DNA of 5,584 nt from Armatimonadota bacterium (GTDB lineage Bacteria; Armatimonadota; Fimbriimonadia; Fimbriimonadales; Fimbriimonadaceae), in NCBI GenBank assembly GCA_023428805.1, contig JAEYWW010000277.1:1-5584 (forward strand), given 5' to 3'. Positions within the stretch are counted from its first letter, which is position 1; each line of letters starts with the position of its first letter. Positions 5,563-5,584 of the stretch are shown one piece after another. A program made the position numbers and the translations under genes. The notes under the pieces are model-generated. The model was given only the letters and a program-made list of their open reading frames with translations, was not told the DNA's origin and ran no database searches.

Positions 5563-5584
5563 TGCCCGATCGTCTAATGGTAGG
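5563..5584 (+). tRNA. 5' end of a tRNA gene, probably tRNA-Gln (truncated by window edge)
   Basis: The last 22 nt read as a tRNA start: a 7-nt acceptor strand TGCCCGA (5563-5569), T8 and C9, the D-stem 5' strand GTCT (5572-5575), and a D-loop AATGGTA containing the invariant GG. The next two bases (GG) would begin the 3' D-stem strand. T at position 1 together with TC at 8-9 is typical of tRNA-Gln. A G at position 1 would be expected for tRNA-Glu, which shares the GTCT D-arm. The anticodon is outside the window, so the identity remains provisional. Confidence 0.7.

Overview
The window is bacterial chromosomal DNA, moderately GC-rich and densely packed. The genes are in standard code, with Shine-Dalgarno sites before some but not all of them. 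The mix of a caspase-fold protein with a proline/lysine repeat linker, an ECF sigma factor operon with a membrane-anchored partner, and a bacterial serpin suits a large-genome environmental bacterium of a less-studied phylum (Armatimonadota, Planctomycetota, Verrucomicrobiota and Acidobacteriota are all possible). Nothing here fixes the taxon, and there are no phage, plasmid, transposon or CRISPR hallmarks.

Layout. Plus strand, 1-930: the 3' part of a caspase-like (peptidase C14 fold) protein, entered inside a 9-residue tandem repeat. It appears to have lost both catalytic residues. Plus strand, 932-1948: a CNNM (DUF21)/CBS-pair membrane protein of the HlyC/CorC family, starting 1 nt after the preceding stop and lacking the usual C-terminal CorC_HlyC domain. 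Minus strand, 4104 down to 1952: a tight three-gene operon of ECF sigma factor, single-pass membrane protein in the anti-sigma position, and small exported protein. The first junction is an ATGA overlap and the second a TAA-ATG abutment. The operon runs convergently into the CNNM gene with only 3 nt between the stops. Plus strand, 4338-5504: a serpin divergent from the sigma operon, followed by a 9-bp hairpin. The window ends 22 nt into a tRNA gene, most likely tRNA-Gln.

How the genes may work together. The best-supported unit is the sigma operon: a sigma factor, a probable membrane-spanning regulator that could sense the envelope, and an exported protein. An ECF-type promoter match (GGAACCC, 16 nt, TCGGA) lies upstream of the sigma gene, so autoregulation is plausible. 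The serpin is probably an exported or envelope-associated inhibitor of serine or cysteine proteases, with an intact inhibitory hinge. The catalytically dead-looking caspase-fold protein is probably a binding or scaffold protein. Any functional link between the serpin, the pseudocaspase and the sigma operon is inference from proximity only.
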